Source: a virus. From it: a stretch of DNA of 46,152 nucleotides. The DNA is taken from positions 1 through 46,152 of the IMG/VR virus record IMGVR_UViG_3300028844_003231; one strand, written 5' to 3'. Positions 19,380 to 27,221 of this stretch are shown piece after piece. Below the pieces are notes generated by a model. That model searched no databases, was not told the DNA's origin, and saw nothing but the letters and a program-made list of their open reading frames with translations. Numbering within the stretch: the stretch's first letter is position 1; each line of letters begins with the position of its first letter. A program made the translations under genes and the position numbers.

Positions 19380-20180
19380 TCAAGATATCAAAGATATAGT
19401 ATTCTCACAAGCCTCATTAAGATAATCTTTCGACAGGTGAGCATACCTATTTACAATATTAAAGTCGGACCACCCACCAAGATGTTGCAGAGTATGTAAG
19501 GGAGTACCATTCTGCACATGATGAGTAGCCCATGTATGTCTAATGTCGTGCCACCTGAAGCCCTCTAAGCCACACTTTTTAAGTGCCTTATACCATCCAG
19601 TGTTTGACGTTCTTGTAAGCTTCCTACCAGCGTATGTGAAGACGTAGGGACCAATTTGTTTTATGTTGTTCAACAACTCTTGTGCATCTTTGTTTAAAGG
19701 CACCGCAAGAGATCTCCCGTTCTTGGTCTCGTCTGCATGAATGGATACCCATCCATCCTGTATATCTTCCCACTTCAGGTTTAGGCAGTTGGACATCCTG
19801 ACACCAGTCATAAGGGAGAAAACAAACACAGGTTTGAGGTGCTCAGGCAAAGCCTCATGCAACCTAGCACACTCTTCAAGCGTAAAGAACTTCACCCTCT
19901 TGGATGACTCTTTTACTCTTTTAAGAGTTGGCTTTGTGTCCAACCAGCCTAAATCTTCGTAGCAGTAATTAAGAACTGCTCTTAAAAAGTTTATGTATCT
20001 ATTGACAGTGCCGGGAGATTTTTTTATCCCCGCCCTAGCGTTTGCTAGATCTTCTTTAGATAACTTATTAATATTCTTTTTACCAAAACACTTAGTAAAA
20101 TATTTAATGTAAGTGGGATCGTTTTTCCCGGGATTCTTAACTTCATAATATCTTTGTACGGCTTCATTAAAATCTTTCAT
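19380..20180 (-). CDS. int: tyrosine recombinase / integrase
   Basis: 266 residues. The N-terminal SAM-like core-binding domain (residues about 1-90) is followed by the catalytic domain with all expected residues: R128 (TGVRMS), K153 (TKNGR), H211 and R214 (HDIRHTW), W237 (LGGWSD) in the His/Trp position, and Y246 (NRYAHL). It integrates or excises phage DNA by site-specific recombination. The start overlaps the upstream 46-residue gene (ATGA). It lies at the end of a three-gene leftward unit with its own promoter at 20595-20622. Confidence 0.95.
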   Translation of the reverse strand: MKDFNEAVQRYYEVKNPGKNDPTYIKYFTKCFGKKNINKLSKEDLANARAGIKKSPGTVNRYINFLRAVLNYCYEDLGWLDTKPTLKRVKESSKRVKFFTLEECARLHEALPEHLKPVFVFSLMTGVRMSNCLNLKWEDIQDGWVSIHADETKNGRSLAVPLNKDAQELLNNIKQIGPYVFTYAGRKLTRTSNTGWYKALKKCGLEGFRWHDIRHTWATHHVQNGTPLHTLQHLGGWSDFNIVNRYAHLSKDYLNEACENTISLIS

Positions 20181-20317
20181 TTACCTTGCCCCCTATATTT
20201 TTTAAAGTTAGCTTTTTTCTTTTTGTTCATACCCGAACCATAACTAAGTCTTGAATTACCTATAGAGGTTTTTTTCTTAACCGGGGTAATTGATTGTACT
20301 GTTTTTGCTTTAGCCAT
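20177..20317 (-). CDS. small basic protein (46 aa) upstream of integrase
   Basis: 46 residues, 13 of them lysine, including KKKTSIG and MNKKKKANFKKYRG. It overlaps the integrase start by four bases and the upstream gene's stop, so it is translationally coupled on both sides. Charge and position suggest a DNA-binding accessory such as an excisionase-like or histone-like factor. No helix-turn-helix is evident, so this remains a guess. Confidence 0.65.
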   Translation of the reverse strand: MAKAKTVQSITPVKKKTSIGNSRLSYGSGMNKKKKANFKKYRGQGK

Positions 20318-20565
20318 TATGAAACCCTCCAAACTCTCCAGCCACCATCGACAGTTCTTATAGCAAAGTTTCTATCAAAGTCCCTTAAAGTATTTTTATA
20401 GTTATGAGCCCTACCACGAAATCTAACAGCTTCCTGATAGTCATGAAAGAAAACAGAGTCATCTACCTCCATGGCATATAAAACCTCTTTGATTTCGTCG
20501 TGCTTTCTTGTTGAGTGTTTCTGCCAGTTGGGTGGCATCGGTATATTTTTTTCAATCTTTAACAT
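20317..20565 (-). CDS. small conserved phage protein (82 aa)
   Basis: 82 residues with GGGAG before the ATG. The pattern IPMPPNWQKHSTRKHDEIKE, then a compact domain with VDDSVFFHDYQEAVRF and a C-terminal FAIRTVDGGWRVWRVS, is seen in many small phage proteins of unknown function. The motif suggests a nucleic-acid-binding beta hairpin. It is first in the integrase unit and is transcribed from the promoter directly upstream. Confidence 0.7.
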   Translation of the reverse strand: MLKIEKNIPMPPNWQKHSTRKHDEIKEVLYAMEVDDSVFFHDYQEAVRFRGRAHNYKNTLRDFDRNFAIRTVDGGWRVWRVS

Positions 20566-20594
20566 ATAAACTCCCTTTTAATGTTTAAGTTAAG

Positions 20595-20622
20595 ATTATA
20601 AAGACTTTGTATACTTAGTCAA
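20595..20622 (-). promoter_or_regulatory. leftward promoter of the integrase unit with a GTATAC palindrome
   Basis: On the minus strand, TTGACT (20622-20617) and a perfect TATAAT (20600-20595) are separated by 16 bases. The spacer contains GTATAC (20614-20609). The -35 box overlaps the stop region of the upstream nuclease gene. The same palindrome occurs at the start sites of promoters near 32345 and 34190, so a common regulator is possible. Confidence 0.75.
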
Positions 20623-21074
20623 TCTTTTATTAAATACTCTTTAAATAAATTTATGGGAACTAAGCAGGCTCTTTTTAATTCCTCATCACCCTCACCAAGA
20701 ATGTCTATTGATTTAATATTGTTAATCATAATACATTCCATAATTAATCTTGGCGTGGTCCACATTGTTTCCTTGCCAGTGTAAAAGACCCAGTAATCAG
20801 CTTCGGTAGATAACAAAGCAGAAGGTTTATTAAACATTTTTAATTCAATTAATATATTGTTTGTTTCTAAGCTTTTGTAATCTGCCTTGACTTCAACCTT
20901 GTCTCCGGTCTCAGGAATAAATATGTCATAGGGTTTAAACTTCCCGGGAATTAAAACAGCGGACGGATATTTTTTTTGAATAGATTTCAGAACTTTGACT
21001 TCAAGCTGCTGACCAACCTGAAGATCTCTTTCAAAAGCTTTACTCGAATTTAGATTTGATTGTTTGATAGTCAT
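20619..21074 (-). CDS. PD-(D/E)XK nuclease-like protein
   Basis: 151 residues from the ATG at 21074; an earlier in-frame ATG would add 32 residues lying within the upstream gene and is unlikely. The motif KPYDIFIPETGDKVEVKADY contains the D...ExK active site of PD-(D/E)XK nucleases, preceded by a helical start (LEVKVLKSIQKKYPSAVLI) and followed by beta strands (ILIELKMF, DYWVFYTG). Likely a small resolvase or repair-type endonuclease within the recombination cluster. Confidence 0.75.
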   Translation of the reverse strand: MTIKQSNLNSSKAFERDLQVGQQLEVKVLKSIQKKYPSAVLIPGKFKPYDIFIPETGDKVEVKADYKSLETNNILIELKMFNKPSALLSTEADYWVFYTGKETMWTTPRLIMECIMINNIKSIDILGEGDEELKRACLVPINLFKEYLIKD

Positions 21075-21525
21075 CTTCTGAAAGAATAGACTGAAGCGAT
21101 ATGTCATTAAACTTATGATCTGAAGTAATGATCTTTGTAAGTATAGCAATACACTTATGGTCTTGATCAAACATTTCGCCTTGACTGGTAGCTACAGAGA
21201 TAACTCTTTTTATGGCGTCTCTGATTGTAAGGTTGTCTATAGTTTTCAATTTTTGATACTCCGCCCAACGATCGTCTTGCGATTCTAGCTGTCGAATTTT
21301 AAATCCAGCAGCAGCATTTTTTATGTTAATAAGTTTCTTTTGATGAGAAGACAAAGTGTTCCAGCTAGTGATCTCTGTTTGAGTTCTGCCACAGGTATGA
21401 CAGTGAAGATCGCCGTATGTCGTGGAGCACACTCCCCTACAAGGGCTGCCGTCTAATCTAGCCTCCCCTTGGAGTGAAGCAAGCCTCTCATTAGATGAAA
21501 GGCTCTTTGTTTCTATTAGAGTCAT
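21040..21525 (-). CDS. DUF1289-domain protein
   Basis: 161 residues. Residues 27-65 match DUF1289: SPCRGVCSTTYGDLHCHTCGRT then EITSWNTLSSHQKK, with four cysteines likely to bind zinc. The remaining 90 residues are helical and unrecognised. It lies between the DUF6447-like protein and the nuclease and overlaps the latter by 35 bases. Function of the family is unknown. Confidence 0.8.
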   Translation of the reverse strand: MTLIETKSLSSNERLASLQGEARLDGSPCRGVCSTTYGDLHCHTCGRTQTEITSWNTLSSHQKKLINIKNAAAGFKIRQLESQDDRWAEYQKLKTIDNLTIRDAIKRVISVATSQGEMFDQDHKCIAILTKIITSDHKFNDISLQSILSEDDYQTIKSKFE

Positions 21526-21534
21526 TTCAAATAT

Positions 21535-21822
21535 TTACGAATCTTTTGTTGTCTCGCTTGTATTTGATTCTACTTCATCTGTTTTACTTTGTACAACCTT
21601 AAAGCCATCACTGGGTAGCAATGGTATAAGCTCTCCTTGTAAAACCCTTAAACCCATTTGCATTAAAGCAAGCTCGCTTGAGCGTGTATTAATCAAAGTG
21701 TTTGATATATTAAGATCTCGCACTTTGTTTTGAGCTGCCTCAGAGAAAGCACTGCTATTGTACTCCCTCTGTTCGCCCTCAACAAAAACAACAATTTTAT
21801 TATTGTTAGTTGAATCACTCAT
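21535..21822 (-). CDS. DUF6447-like small phage protein
   Basis: 95 residues. The arrangement of an N-terminal beta hairpin (IVVFVEGEQREYNSSAFSEAAQ), a helix with NKVRDLNISNTLINTRSSELALMQMGLRVLQGEL, and a disordered acidic tail resembles the DUF6447 family of phage proteins. The start overlaps the stop of the SSB-like gene. Function unknown; the neighbourhood is recombination and ssDNA handling. Confidence 0.65.
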   Translation of the reverse strand: MSDSTNNNKIVVFVEGEQREYNSSAFSEAAQNKVRDLNISNTLINTRSSELALMQMGLRVLQGELIPLLPSDGFKVVQSKTDEVESNTSETTKDS

Positions 21823-22064
21823 TAGAAAGGCAGATCGTCTTCTGTTACTTGTGCCGCTGGTGCTGGTGTTGGTCTAACCCCCGCATTGTTTGGCTCAACA
21901 AAACTTAAATTAAGAGCTGGTGCTCTGTCATTTTCGGTTTCATTTTTATATGCAAATACAAGCATCTCTTTACCGTCAACTTTTACCTTGCCGTTTAAGA
22001 TATATTTCTTAGAAGAGTCCCCTGTTTTCCAAAGAGCTCCCTTGTTATTATCATCATATTCCAT
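21822..22064 (-). CDS. small SSB-like protein with acidic C-terminal tip
   Basis: 80 residues. The N-terminus (DNNKGALWKTGDSS, ILNGKVKVDGKEMLVFAYKNE) resembles DUF736-type beta proteins. After a Pro/Ala linker the chain ends in TEDDLPF, very like the DDDIPF tip by which bacterial SSB recruits partner enzymes. It sits beside ERF and YqaJ genes. I infer a single-strand-binding or SSB-mimic role. It is shorter than a normal OB-fold SSB (about 110 residues for the core), so the fold is uncertain. Confidence 0.65.
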   Translation of the reverse strand: MEYDDNNKGALWKTGDSSKKYILNGKVKVDGKEMLVFAYKNETENDRAPALNLSFVEPNNAGVRPTPAPAAQVTEDDLPF

Positions 22065-22233
22065 TGGCTTCTACCTCCTTTTGGTACCAATCTTCTAAAA
22101 TTTTAGCAACCTTGTAAGACATACCTCTGTCATAGAATCTATGTCCTTCTTGATTACTAACCCTTTCAAGATAATCATGAACGTCATGATTAACTCTCGA
22201 ACTCACTGATTTTTTTGGATTTAAATCATCCAT
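22054..22233 (-). CDS. ribbon-helix-helix-like DNA-binding protein
   Basis: 59 residues from the ATG at 22233, chosen because GGAGG sits seven bases upstream. The pattern KSVSSRVNHDVHDYLERVSNQEG, then a second helix MSYKVAKILEDWYQKE, fits a short Arc/MetJ-type ribbon-helix-helix protein. It overlaps the YqaJ stop and the SSB-like start. It is one of few candidates for a transcriptional regulator in this genome. Confidence 0.6.
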   Translation of the reverse strand: MDDLNPKKSVSSRVNHDVHDYLERVSNQEGHRFYDRGMSYKVAKILEDWYQKEVEANGI

Positions 22234-23191
22234 TTTTGTCCTCCACAATTCTTGTGTAAATTCTAGTATCGCCCTCTGATCTATACCCTTCGACCTCATG
22301 CACCGGAATATCCTTGTCTTCGATTAATCTTTTATAATCAATCCTCCCGGTAGCTTGAGTTAAATGACACTTCACAGATGGGGTTCTAAAAGCTCCGTTG
22401 TTATCACTAATCAACCTTGCTGATATTTCTTTTTTATCAGCATCAAGCTCTTTAATTTTTTGTTGTAATATTTTAATTTCTAACATAACGCTTACTAATT
22501 TTTTAGTGTCTTCGTTATCGTCTACATCTTTATAAGGAACGCCGGGTTCTTTATATTCAACAGACCAACGTGCAATATTCTCAGGATCTTTTTTAGCGGT
22601 GCTATACCAGTCAATAAAGTCTTTTGCTTTTGGTAAATATATTTTTGCCCAGTCGGGGTCTCTATCAACCCACTCGGAAACATGATCCCCAGTTTCATAC
22701 CACTGAAAGAAAAGCATTTCATCTATATCCATGCACTCCATGCCAAGCTGCATCTGATGCCAATAATTTCTTTTTTGTTTTTTAACATCCTTAACAGGTT
22801 TTGTTTGTGGACATTTAATTTCAACAGCGGCTGGTCCGCCTTTTCTACCCCTCAAAAGGATTCCGTCCGGGCTCATTCCAAGCCAATCATAGTCGGGATG
22901 TTTTACAAATGGTGAGTCTTGTATAACGTAACCAAGATCTGATAGTGTCTTGATTGCTTTAGGCTCATTTTCTTTTCCCCTTGTAATGGCAAACAATGCT
23001 CGGGAATCAAAAGGGCGTTGTGGTAGGTTGTGCTCTTCTCTGAACATATCAATAGCTAAGTCATTCCATTGATCTCCTTTAGCCCATATGTCTTCCTTAA
23101 CAGCACGTTGTATTCTTGTGCCAGTAATTTTTCCCATCCTCAAGGCAAACCATTCTTTGGTTCCTTGAACTACTTTTGCTGACTCTGTCAT
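22226..23191 (-). CDS. YqaJ-family recombination exonuclease
   Basis: 321 residues. GTKEWFALRMGKITGTR at the start, then GMSPDGI and AAVEIKCPQTK, form the D...ExK active site of the YqaJ / lambda Exo family, followed by YWHQMQLGMECMDIDEMLFFQWYETG typical of the family. The C-terminal third is a coiled coil and a small tail domain. With the neighbouring ERF protein it forms a two-component single-strand annealing recombination system: the exonuclease resects ends and ERF anneals. The start overlaps the ERF stop. Confidence 0.92.
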   Translation of the reverse strand: MTESAKVVQGTKEWFALRMGKITGTRIQRAVKEDIWAKGDQWNDLAIDMFREEHNLPQRPFDSRALFAITRGKENEPKAIKTLSDLGYVIQDSPFVKHPDYDWLGMSPDGILLRGRKGGPAAVEIKCPQTKPVKDVKKQKRNYWHQMQLGMECMDIDEMLFFQWYETGDHVSEWVDRDPDWAKIYLPKAKDFIDWYSTAKKDPENIARWSVEYKEPGVPYKDVDDNEDTKKLVSVMLEIKILQQKIKELDADKKEISARLISDNNGAFRTPSVKCHLTQATGRIDYKRLIEDKDIPVHEVEGYRSEGDTRIYTRIVEDKNG

Positions 23192-23796
23192 TTAGCACCC
23201 GCCATTTTTGTGTAATGTAGGTTAATTTTTTCTCTTGCCTCTTTGTCGCCAGCAAGTGTTGCCACTTTGTCGTAGTTCTTAAATATTTTTTCTTGTTGTG
23301 ATTTGTCTTTGCTCGCTGACATCTCGCTTACAAACATGTCAAATATTTTTTCCTCTTCCGGCTCACCTTCATCGCCAACCATTTCCGGTTCTACTGTTTG
23401 CTCAAATGGTACGCAGAAGAATTGGATTAGTGCATCACGATATGCAAAAGATTTTGCGGCTTCTAGATCTCTGCCTTGAGTTGATTTACTTTGTCCAACA
23501 TATGCTGTGTCAACAAAGGACCCATCTTCTAAAGATAAAAATCTTAAGGTTCCTTTCAATAAAGAGTATGACGTTTTACCATCCTCGGACAGTCTTGTTC
23601 TTACCTTTAGATCGGGCAAGAAGTTTGTGGTTACCTTGTTCATCGCCAAGGGTTTAGCGAGCGACGCATAGACATCGTCTATACCTCTATAGTTATATTT
23701 TGAGAAGCTATTGTATTTAGATTTCTCGATTGGGTTTTCTAATAAGTACTCTTGTATGTTCGCAAGAGCATTAAATATTTTACTATTTTCTGACAT
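23188..23796 (-). CDS. erf: ERF-family single-strand annealing protein
   Basis: 202 residues. The ERF signature is clear: a helical start, then FSKYNYRGIDDVYASLAKPL, a beta region, and DLEAAKSFAYRDALIQFFCVPF. The C-terminal region is charged and helical. The protein anneals complementary single strands in phage recombination. It is first in the leftward recombination operon, with ACGGAGGTATCA before the ATG and the overlapping promoter pair at 23833-23870 upstream. Confidence 0.92.
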   Translation of the reverse strand: MSENSKIFNALANIQEYLLENPIEKSKYNSFSKYNYRGIDDVYASLAKPLAMNKVTTNFLPDLKVRTRLSEDGKTSYSLLKGTLRFLSLEDGSFVDTAYVGQSKSTQGRDLEAAKSFAYRDALIQFFCVPFEQTVEPEMVGDEGEPEEEKIFDMFVSEMSASKDKSQQEKIFKNYDKVATLAGDKEAREKINLHYTKMAGAK

Positions 23797-23832
23797 TGAT
23801 ACCTCCGTTTCTTAAGATACATTGTAAATTAA

Positions 23833-23870
23833 TTGACAAAAGAATACAACAGAATTATTCTACTCGTCAA
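23833..23870. promoter_or_regulatory. overlapping divergent promoters sharing 38 bp
   Basis: Rightward: TTGACA (23833-23838), 17 bases, TATTCT (23856-23861). Leftward on the minus strand: TTGACG (23870-23865), 18 bases, TATTCT (23846-23841). Both -35 and -10 boxes interdigitate, making an imperfect inverted repeat, so two polymerases cannot bind at once. One direction drives ERF/YqaJ/recombination, the other the replication genes. The rightward transcript would have a leader of only about 13 bases carrying AAAGGAGG. Confidence 0.8.
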
Positions 23871-23880
23871 AGGAGGTTAT

Positions 23881-24528
23881 ATGTCATTACAACACATCAC
23901 ATCGGTTGTCAGTTTAGAGGGGATCACACCAACACAAAAATTAATTTTATTCATACTTGCAAATTACTCAGATGAGTTTGGTCAGTCATACCCGTCACAC
24001 GGCAGAATTATGAAAATAAGTTGCCTTAGTAGAAATGCTGTCATATCAAATTTAAATATTCTTAGGGACCAAGGTTACATTGATTGGGAGAACCGGGACA
24101 ACTTCTCAAATCTCTATAAATTACATGTTAATCAAGGGGGTACTCCTGAAGTACAGGGGGGTACTCCAAAAGTACACAATACTAAAGATAAAACTAAACA
24201 AGTATATATATTAGATTACGAGAAAATTTATGAGATATATAAATCTAAGTGCGATAAAAAATATTTTACACACTCTGCCAACTCATATCTTATTAGAAAC
24301 AGGTGGAATGAATTAAAACAACTTGCAAGAAAAGGATTGGTCTCACCCAAGACGGGGAAAAAATTAGATCTAACAACAGAAGAGTTTTGGGAATCGTATT
24401 TTGAAATAGCAAACAGCTCAAAGTATTACAGAAATAGGCTAGATGGTCTTCTAAAAAACAAGCCAGATTGCAGGACCCTATTATCACCAACACAATTTAA
24501 TTCAATCATAGAGAGGAAACATGGATAA
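23881..24528 (+). CDS. helix-turn-helix replication protein (O-like)
   Basis: 215 residues from the ATG at 23881, chosen for AAAGGAGG just upstream; an in-frame TTG at 23833 lies inside the promoter -35 box and cannot be the start. Residues about 12-68 form a winged helix (ITPTQKLILFILANY, SYPSHGRIMKISCLSRNAVISNLNILRDQGYI). A linker with GGTPEVQGGTPKV, common in phage replication HTH proteins, leads to a helical C-terminal domain. It probably binds the origin and helps load the DnaB helicase encoded next, whose start it overlaps. Confidence 0.8.
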   Translation: MSLQHITSVVSLEGITPTQKLILFILANYSDEFGQSYPSHGRIMKISCLSRNAVISNLNILRDQGYIDWENRDNFSNLYKLHVNQGGTPEVQGGTPKVHNTKDKTKQVYILDYEKIYEIYKSKCDKKYFTHSANSYLIRNRWNELKQLARKGLVSPKTGKKLDLTTEEFWESYFEIANSSKYYRNRLDGLLKNKPDCRTLLSPTQFNSIIERKHG

Positions 24529-25846
24529 GAAAATTTTTGATAAAGAACTAGAGGGCAACATAATAGCTGCCATGATTATGGAAAGATGGTGTTTTGAATC
24601 AGCACAAGAAAAAGGCATAGCACCGGATGACTTTGTGCATCCAGCATTCAATAAAGCTTACAGCATTATGTTTACAAACAATGTAAATGATTATGTAAGC
24701 ATATCTTCTGCTATGGACAATGAAATGCAGGCACAAGAAATTAAAGAAGAGGTTCTTGGTTTCATATCATCAGCTTCTTTTAAGCACTGGCTCACCCTCT
24801 TATTGATTAAATCAGCACATAGGAAATTAAATAATCTTGGAGACGAGATACCAAAGATTGTGCATGAAGACGGAAGCATTGAAGAGAAGATAGATAGGGT
24901 AAATGCCAAGCTTATGGAAAACAAGATTACGAAAAACTTTGGCATCCCCAAGCTAGCTAAAGATATATCTGTCAATATTATGGATGAGCTGTCTCAATCG
25001 GGGGAAAGTAAAACAACAATCAAGACAGGCTTCACCAACGTAGATGACAAGATCCATGGATTTAAGCCCGGGGATCTTATTGTTATAGCCGGAAGACCTG
25101 CTATGGGTAAAACCACCTTCGCAATGAATGTTGCAACCAACAACGCACTGGCTGGCAAGAATGTACTTGTATTTAGTTTAGAGATGACCAACGAGCAGCT
25201 TCTTAAAAAAATAATAAGCTCAATCTCAGAGGTTCCTATGGATAATGTTTTAAAAAATAATATGGATCAAAATCAAACTAAAAAGTTTGTTGATGCGATG
25301 AAGATGATTAATGAAACCAGTCTTTATCTTTTTGACAACGCACCAGTGACCATCGAAACACTTATTAACAAAACTAACTCACTAGCTGTATCTAAAAAAA
25401 TAGATCTGATAGTGGTGGATTATTTACAACTGCTTATGACATCGTCTAAGGCTCCAACAAATAGCGACTCAAGAGCCGCATCCATGACTTACATTTCCAA
25501 TCTTCTGAAGGGGCTGGCGAAACAAGTTTCGTGCCCAATAATTGCTTTGTCTCAATTAAACCGTGGTGTTGAGGGTAGAACCGATAAACGTCCGGTCCTT
25601 TCGGATCTAAGAGACTCGGGATCTATTGAACAAGACGCCGATATGGTAGCAATGCTTTACCGGGATGGTTACTACACGGACAACCCAAGCGACACATCAT
25701 CAGAAATTATATTTAGAAAAAATAGACTAGGAGATATTGGTACCTTTGGTTTATCATTCCAAGGCGAGATCTCAAAGTTCTCTTCTACGTTAGATGAGAT
25801 ATTTGGGGGCAGTAATAAAGTTAAAGACCTATACGAGCAAATATGA
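24521..25846 (+). CDS. dnaB: DnaB-like replicative helicase
   Basis: 441 residues. The N-terminal domain (about 1-110) is followed by a RecA-fold ATPase with GRPAMGKTT (Walker A, near residue 195), NVLVFSLEM, DLIVVDYLQLL (Walker B), ALSQLNRGVEGR and DLRDSGSIEQDADMVAMLYRD, in the standard order of DnaB. It unwinds DNA at the fork as a hexamer. It overlaps the upstream HTH protein by eight bases and the next gene by four. No DNA polymerase gene is visible, so the host replisome is probably recruited. Confidence 0.95.
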   Translation: MDKKIFDKELEGNIIAAMIMERWCFESAQEKGIAPDDFVHPAFNKAYSIMFTNNVNDYVSISSAMDNEMQAQEIKEEVLGFISSASFKHWLTLLLIKSAHRKLNNLGDEIPKIVHEDGSIEEKIDRVNAKLMENKITKNFGIPKLAKDISVNIMDELSQSGESKTTIKTGFTNVDDKIHGFKPGDLIVIAGRPAMGKTTFAMNVATNNALAGKNVLVFSLEMTNEQLLKKIISSISEVPMDNVLKNNMDQNQTKKFVDAMKMINETSLYLFDNAPVTIETLINKTNSLAVSKKIDLIVVDYLQLLMTSSKAPTNSDSRAASMTYISNLLKGLAKQVSCPIIALSQLNRGVEGRTDKRPVLSDLRDSGSIEQDADMVAMLYRDGYYTDNPSDTSSEIIFRKNRLGDIGTFGLSFQGEISKFSSTLDEIFGGSNKVKDLYEQI

Positions 25847-26178
25847 ATCAAGAAGAAAACTTTCATCAAATGCTTAGGGACATCATTCCTAAGATCCAAG
25901 AAACAAGAATCAACGTACTTAAAGCAGAAGCCAATCTTAAAAAAGTTTTTTGGATTCAGTTATGCATAGCCAAGGACGACGGGGAAAGAAGTTACAACGC
26001 ACAGAAATCTAAAGCCGAAGCCTCAGAGGATTACTACACAGCATCAATGGGAGTAGCAACAGCCAAGGCTAGTCTTGATGCATTGCAGACAGAGAAGGCT
26101 GCGGTTGATATGCAGTTCGAGGAATGGCGTACAAAGATGGCTAACCTAAGAATGGAGAGATCTAGGTATGGTGCTTAA
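25843..26178 (+). CDS. small coiled-coil protein
   Basis: 111 residues, almost entirely helical with heptads (MLRDIIPKIQETRINVLKAEANLKK; VATAKASLDALQTEKAAVDMQFEEW). Similar small helical proteins sit after the helicase in other marine phages. The start overlaps the dnaB stop. No motif suggests a specific function. Confidence 0.7.
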   Translation: MNQEENFHQMLRDIIPKIQETRINVLKAEANLKKVFWIQLCIAKDDGERSYNAQKSKAEASEDYYTASMGVATAKASLDALQTEKAAVDMQFEEWRTKMANLRMERSRYGA

Positions 26179-26467
26179 AGGTAAGGCACCAAACAAAGAA
26201 GAGAGAGACTGGATGGATGCAATTGCAAACATGGGTTGCATAGTTTGCTGGGATCAGTTTGATACTTTTAGCCCAGCTGAAGTACATCACATTGATGGCA
26301 AAACAAAACCCGGAGCACATTTAAACACAATACCCTTATGTTTTAGACATCATAGGGAGGGAGTAAACAGTGATATGTACGTCTCCCGTCACCCATACTT
26401 ACATGAGTTTGAAAAAAGATATGGAAGCCAAGAAAGTTTATTAAAAAAAACCAAGGAGCGTTTATGA
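26168..26467 (+). CDS. Ref-like RecA-dependent / HNH-type nuclease
   Basis: 99 residues. The pattern MGCIVCWD, then AEVHHIDGKTKPGAH, then TIPLCFRHHREG is that of the P1 Ref family (beta-beta-alpha-metal HNH fold, cysteine and histidine ligands). Ref cleaves DNA at RecA-made displacement loops. Here it would cooperate with recombination or repair. It overlaps the previous gene by 11 bases and the next start by four. Confidence 0.8.
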   Translation: MVLKGKAPNKEERDWMDAIANMGCIVCWDQFDTFSPAEVHHIDGKTKPGAHLNTIPLCFRHHREGVNSDMYVSRHPYLHEFEKRYGSQESLLKKTKERL

Positions 26468-26619
26468 AATGTTATCACTGTAATACAGAATTAATTTGGG
26501 GCGGGGATCATGATATTGAGGAAAGAGAAAATGATTTTTCTATGGTCTCAAATTTAAGTTGCCCAAGTTGTGAAAGTTTTATTGAGGTTTATTATAAAAA
26601 AAACAAGGAGAAAGAATGA
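26464..26619 (+). CDS. zinc-ribbon mini-protein (51 aa)
   Basis: 51 residues with two CxxC knuckles (CYHC at residues 3-6 and CPSC at 33-36), a minimal zinc ribbon. It overlaps the genes on both sides by four bases. Function unknown; zinc-ribbon mini-proteins are frequent in phage early regions. Confidence 0.7.
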   Translation: MKCYHCNTELIWGGDHDIEERENDFSMVSNLSCPSCESFIEVYYKKNKEKE

Positions 26620-26879
26620 GCTATTTAGCAATGCATGACGAGCACACAACTAAAATTAAAAAGAATCAAAAGGACAATATAAACCCCAGTCATTATCGTA
26701 CAGGGGACATAGAATGCATTGATGCAATCGAAGCCAGCATGACAAAAGAAGCCTTCAGGGGATACTGTAAGGGGAACATACTGAAATATGTTTGGAGATA
26801 CGAAAACAAAAATTTAGAAGAGGACCTTAAAAAATCCCAGTGGTATACAGCAAGACTTATTAAGAGTTATGAAACATAG
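26616..26879 (+). CDS. DUF3310 protein (T7 gp1.7-like)
   Basis: 87 residues. NPSHYRTGDIECIDAIEAS, then FRGYCKGNILKYVWRYENK and DLKKSQWYTARL, is the DUF3310 signature. In T7 the related gp1.7 is a nucleotide kinase; this stand-alone domain is common in phages and may act in nucleotide metabolism. It overlaps both neighbours. Confidence 0.88.
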   Translation: MSYLAMHDEHTTKIKKNQKDNINPSHYRTGDIECIDAIEASMTKEAFRGYCKGNILKYVWRYENKNLEEDLKKSQWYTARLIKSYET

Positions 26880-27150
26880 AAATGATATGGGGCACATTGA
26901 TGTTGCTGGATACGCCAATGCAATTGGCAAACTGAAAACACATAACGAAAGAATCAATTATATGTCTGACCTAACTTTAGGTTTTCAACAATTATGTTAT
27001 CTTTTATCTATGCAGATGTCTTTGCCCGAGACTATTGCTAACCTGCCGTCCCGGGAGGAAAGACAAAAGGCTTGGGAAGAGTTGCCCGAGAACTCAATGA
27101 AGGACATGGTTAAGCATAGAGTGATAACTATATTTAAAAAAGCGAGGTGA
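26869..27150 (+). CDS. hypothetical helical protein (93 aa)
   Basis: 93 residues, mostly helical (YANAIGKLKTHNERINYMSDLTLGF, FQQLCYLLSMQMSLPETIANL). No family recognised. It overlaps the DUF3310 gene by 11 bases and is followed by a strong GCGAGGTGA ribosome binding site for the 21-residue peptide. Confidence 0.65.
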   Translation: MKHRNDMGHIDVAGYANAIGKLKTHNERINYMSDLTLGFQQLCYLLSMQMSLPETIANLPSREERQKAWEELPENSMKDMVKHRVITIFKKAR

Positions 27151-27155
27151 TCTAA

Positions 27156-27221
27156 ATGCCGGGAATGAGAGGAAAAGGAAAAAAGAAAAAGAAAGGTGGA
27201 AAGAAAAAATCAAGAGGTTGA
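27156..27221 (+). CDS. 21-residue polybasic peptide
   Basis: Starts MPGMRGKGKKKKK and ends KKKSRG: 11 of 21 residues are lysine or arginine. GCGAGG precedes the ATG by about eight bases. Similar lysine-rich mini-genes occur in marine phages. It overlaps the next gene by 26 bases. It may bind nucleic acid; whether it is translated is uncertain. Confidence 0.5.
   Translation: MPGMRGKGKKKKKGGKKKSRG

Noticed and set aside
19350-19385. tRNA 3'-end-like sequence (minus strand ...GCGGGGCTGCCA) as attP core
   Set aside because: T-arm and acceptor spacing do not fit a tRNA (three bases out) and the T-stem has mismatches.
23833-23880. Longer form of the replication HTH protein starting at the TTG at 23833
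   Set aside because: That codon is part of the -35 box and precedes the transcription start; a strong AAAGGAGG fits the ATG at 23881.
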